A stretch of 7,240 nt of DNA from Alteromonadaceae bacterium (lineage in GTDB: Bacteria > Pseudomonadota > Gammaproteobacteria > Pseudomonadales > Oleiphilaceae), in NCBI GenBank assembly GCA_013393545.1, contig JABXHG010000254.1, positions 1 to 7,240 of the forward strand. The letters are read 5' to 3'. Numbering within the stretch: position 1 is the stretch's first letter; each line of letters begins with the position of its first letter. Below are positions 5,891 through 7,240 of the stretch, piece after piece. The notes under the pieces are model-generated. The model was given only the letters and a program-made list of their open reading frames with translations, made no database searches and was not told where the DNA came from. The translations under genes were made by a program, and so were the position numbers.

Positions 5891-6511
5891 CTTGTAGATG
5901 ATTGTAGTGATGATAAAAGCTTTGAATACATAAAAGAAATAGCAAAAAAAAATATTAATGTAAAGGGAATTAGATTAAAAGAGAACGCAGGACAACAGAA
6001 TGCTATATTATGTGGCTTTAGACATTCTATTGGTGACATTGTAATAACTATGGATGATGATTTACAACATTTGCCTGAGGAGATTCCAAAGTTATTAGAT
6101 GAAATTAATAAGGGATATGATGTAGTATATGGAATTCCTCATATAAAGCAACATAGATTTTATAGAAACATTGGGTCTAAGTTTACGGAGTATCTATTTA
6201 GATATGTATTGGGCAAGCCAAAAGACTTCAGGATAAGTAGTTTTAGAGCAATAAGGCGAGGTATAGTAAATAAAATAAACAGATATCAAGGGAAATTTGT
6301 TTATATATCTGCGTCTATGCTCAAATATACTAAAAGTATAACAAATGTGATAGTTGTACATAGCTTAAGAAAATATGGGAAATCTAATTATAATTTCTTT
6401 AAGTTAATGAAATTATTTTTAAAGCTATATATATATTATTCCAATTCATTTGTAACAAGACTATTTATCAAAAAAGGAGAACAATATATTATAGAGGAGA
6501 AATATTTATGA
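5891..6511 (+). CDS. GT2 glycosyltransferase, 5' end missing
   Basis: The open frame gives 206 residues of a family 2 glycosyltransferase close to the DPM1-like bacterial group. These use nucleotide sugars to glycosylate lipid carriers or glycan precursors at the cytoplasmic membrane face. Visible family features are LVDDCSDDKS at the very start (nucleotide-binding strand), LKENAGQQNAILCGF (29-43), the metal-binding MDDDLQ (54-59), and GIPHIKQHRFYRNIGSKF (81-98). A basic tail follows (LRKYGKSNYNFFKLMKLFLKLYIYY). Normal members begin with about 35 more residues (strand, IPVYN-type motif, helix) that are absent here; a TGA stands directly before LVDDCS. The first ATG available, at 6050, would start at the DxD motif and could not make a working enzyme. 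The gene is therefore truncated by the junction. The frame overlaps the next gene by 4 bases (ATGA), so the two form an operon. Surface-polysaccharide synthesis is the likely pathway, by inference from the pair. Confidence 0.85.
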   Translation, partial: LVDDCSDDKSFEYIKEIAKKNINVKGIRLKENAGQQNAILCGFRHSIGDIVITMDDDLQHLPEEIPKLLDEINKGYDVVYGIPHIKQHRFYRNIGSKFTEYLFRYVLGKPKDFRISSFRAIRRGIVNKINRYQGKFVYISASMLKYTKSITNVIVVHSLRKYGKSNYNFFKLMKLFLKLYIYYSNSFVTRLFIKKGEQYIIEEKYL

Positions 6512-7240
6512 GACTTTTAATACTTGGTGGAGGAAGTTGTCAAATCAATTCTATATTGAAGGCCAAAAGCAAAGGTGTAGAAGTTATAGTATCTGACTAC
6601 TATGATGATGCAGTGGGGAAAGAATATAGTGATTTTGGTGAATTAGTAAGTACCTTTGATGCCAAAGGAAATATAGAAGTAGCAAAGAAATATGATATAG
6701 ATGGTATAATGACTGTAGGCACTGATCAGCCCATATATACAGTGGCTAGGGTTGCTGAAGCTGTTAAGATACCATCTTTTTTAGATGTAGATACTGCTAA
6801 GGCCGTAACTAATAAAAAAATAATGAAAAAGATTTTTGTTGAAAATGATATTCCCACTACAAAATATAGATTATTAGAAGAAAATTTCTGTGAAAATGAT
6901 TTACAAGGATTGAATTTTCCAGTAGTTATGAAGCCTTTAGATAGTCAAGGGCAACGGGGGATATACAAAATTCATTCTATTAATGGTATAAGGGACAATA
7001 TAAGGGATACGCTGTCATATTCTAGAGAAGATAAAATTATAGTAGAAGAGTATTACGAAAATGATGAAATAACAGTAAGTGGATGGGTAAAAGATGGTAA
7101 AACCAAAATTATATTGGTCACAGATAGAGTAACTTATAATGATGATGTCCATATAGGGGTATGTATCGCACATCACTTTCCATCTAAACATTTAAAAGGG
7201 TATTATCATCAGATAAAAGAAATTACTGAAAAATTGGTTA
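6508..7240 (+). CDS. ATP-grasp carboxylate-amine/thiol ligase family protein, runs off the window
   Basis: The first 244 residues are present. An N-terminal Rossmann-like pre-ATP-grasp domain (LLILGGGSCQINSILKAKSKG, VIVSDYYDD) leads to TVGTDQP (69-75), typical of PurK/carbamoyl-phosphate-like relatives. The ATP-grasp part begins at about 100 with NKKIMKKIFVENDIPT. It shows the ATP-binding lysine in FPVVMKPLDSQGQRG (K142), then IIVEEYYENDEITVSGWV (177-194) with the adenine-loop acidic residues, and VTDRVTY. The metal-binding residues near the C-terminus lie beyond the window. Such enzymes join a carboxylate to an amine or thiol through an acyl-phosphate. The substrate cannot be told here, but relatives occur in polysaccharide and sugar-modification clusters. 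The ATG overlaps the glycosyltransferase TGA, and GAGGAG (6494-6499) lies 8 bases upstream, a strong site of Bacillota type. Codon use is markedly AT-rich, unlike the Fic and exchanger genes. Confidence 0.88.
   Translation, partial: MRLLILGGGSCQINSILKAKSKGVEVIVSDYYDDAVGKEYSDFGELVSTFDAKGNIEVAKKYDIDGIMTVGTDQPIYTVARVAEAVKIPSFLDVDTAKAVTNKKIMKKIFVENDIPTTKYRLLEENFCENDLQGLNFPVVMKPLDSQGQRGIYKIHSINGIRDNIRDTLSYSREDKIIVEEYYENDEITVSGWVKDGKTKIILVTDRVTYNDDVHIGVCIAHHFPSKHLKGYYHQIKEITEKLV

Noticed and set aside
6050..6511. Glycosyltransferase starting at the ATG at 6050
   Set aside because: It would begin inside the MDDDLQ motif and lose the nucleotide-binding half, while the same frame continues upstream to 5891 with clear family sequence.
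1..7240. CRISPR array, tRNA, rRNA or complete insertion sequence
   Set aside because: I see no regularly spaced repeats, no cloverleaf-like segments with the expected conserved arms, and no transposase frame with terminal inverted repeats.

Overview
The window looks like two kinds of DNA joined together. The middle (about 130 to 5850) has moderate GC and reads like proteobacterial DNA, probably gammaproteobacterial. It holds a P4-type tyrosine integrase with an arm-binding domain, a Fic protein of the Fic_N plus winged-helix type, and a CaCA-family exchanger. The two ends (1 to about 125, and about 5890 to 7240) are very AT-rich, use ATA and AGA codons freely and, on the right, carry a strong GAGGAG ribosome-binding site. 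This is typical of Bacillota/Clostridia. These taxonomic readings are inferences from codon use, composition and family resemblance.

Layout: a minus-strand coding fragment of unknown function leaves the window at base 1. A composition break near 121-145 is followed by an integrase (169-1419, +). A perfect 13-bp inverted repeat lies between the integrase and a convergent two-gene operon on the minus strand. The operon's first gene (2156-3073) encodes a protein with restriction-endonuclease-fold motifs. The second (1467-2159), overlapping it by 4 bases, encodes a uracil-phosphoribosyltransferase-like protein. About 500 bases then hold no secure gene, only a possible gene remnant. Next come a Na+/Ca2+-exchanger-like membrane protein (3580-4614, -) with a well-formed promoter of its own, and a Fic protein (4712-5791, -). 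After an extremely AT-rich stretch the low-GC right end begins inside a GT2 glycosyltransferase that has lost its N-terminus (5891-6511, +). It is translationally coupled to an ATP-grasp ligase (6508 to beyond the window), as in surface-polysaccharide clusters.

The most interesting biology is the nuclease-like plus phosphoribosyltransferase-like pair next to the integrase. It has the architecture expected of a small mobile defence module, and I do not recognise it as a named system. The Fic protein has tyrosine where the catalytic histidine of the Fic motif should be. The exchanger lacks the first of the two conserved ion-binding glutamates.

The main caution concerns both ends. Each composition break coincides with a broken reading frame, and neither shows clear attachment sites or repeats. 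An assembly chimera is at least as likely as a real horizontal transfer, so the flanks and the middle should not be assumed to belong to the same organism.
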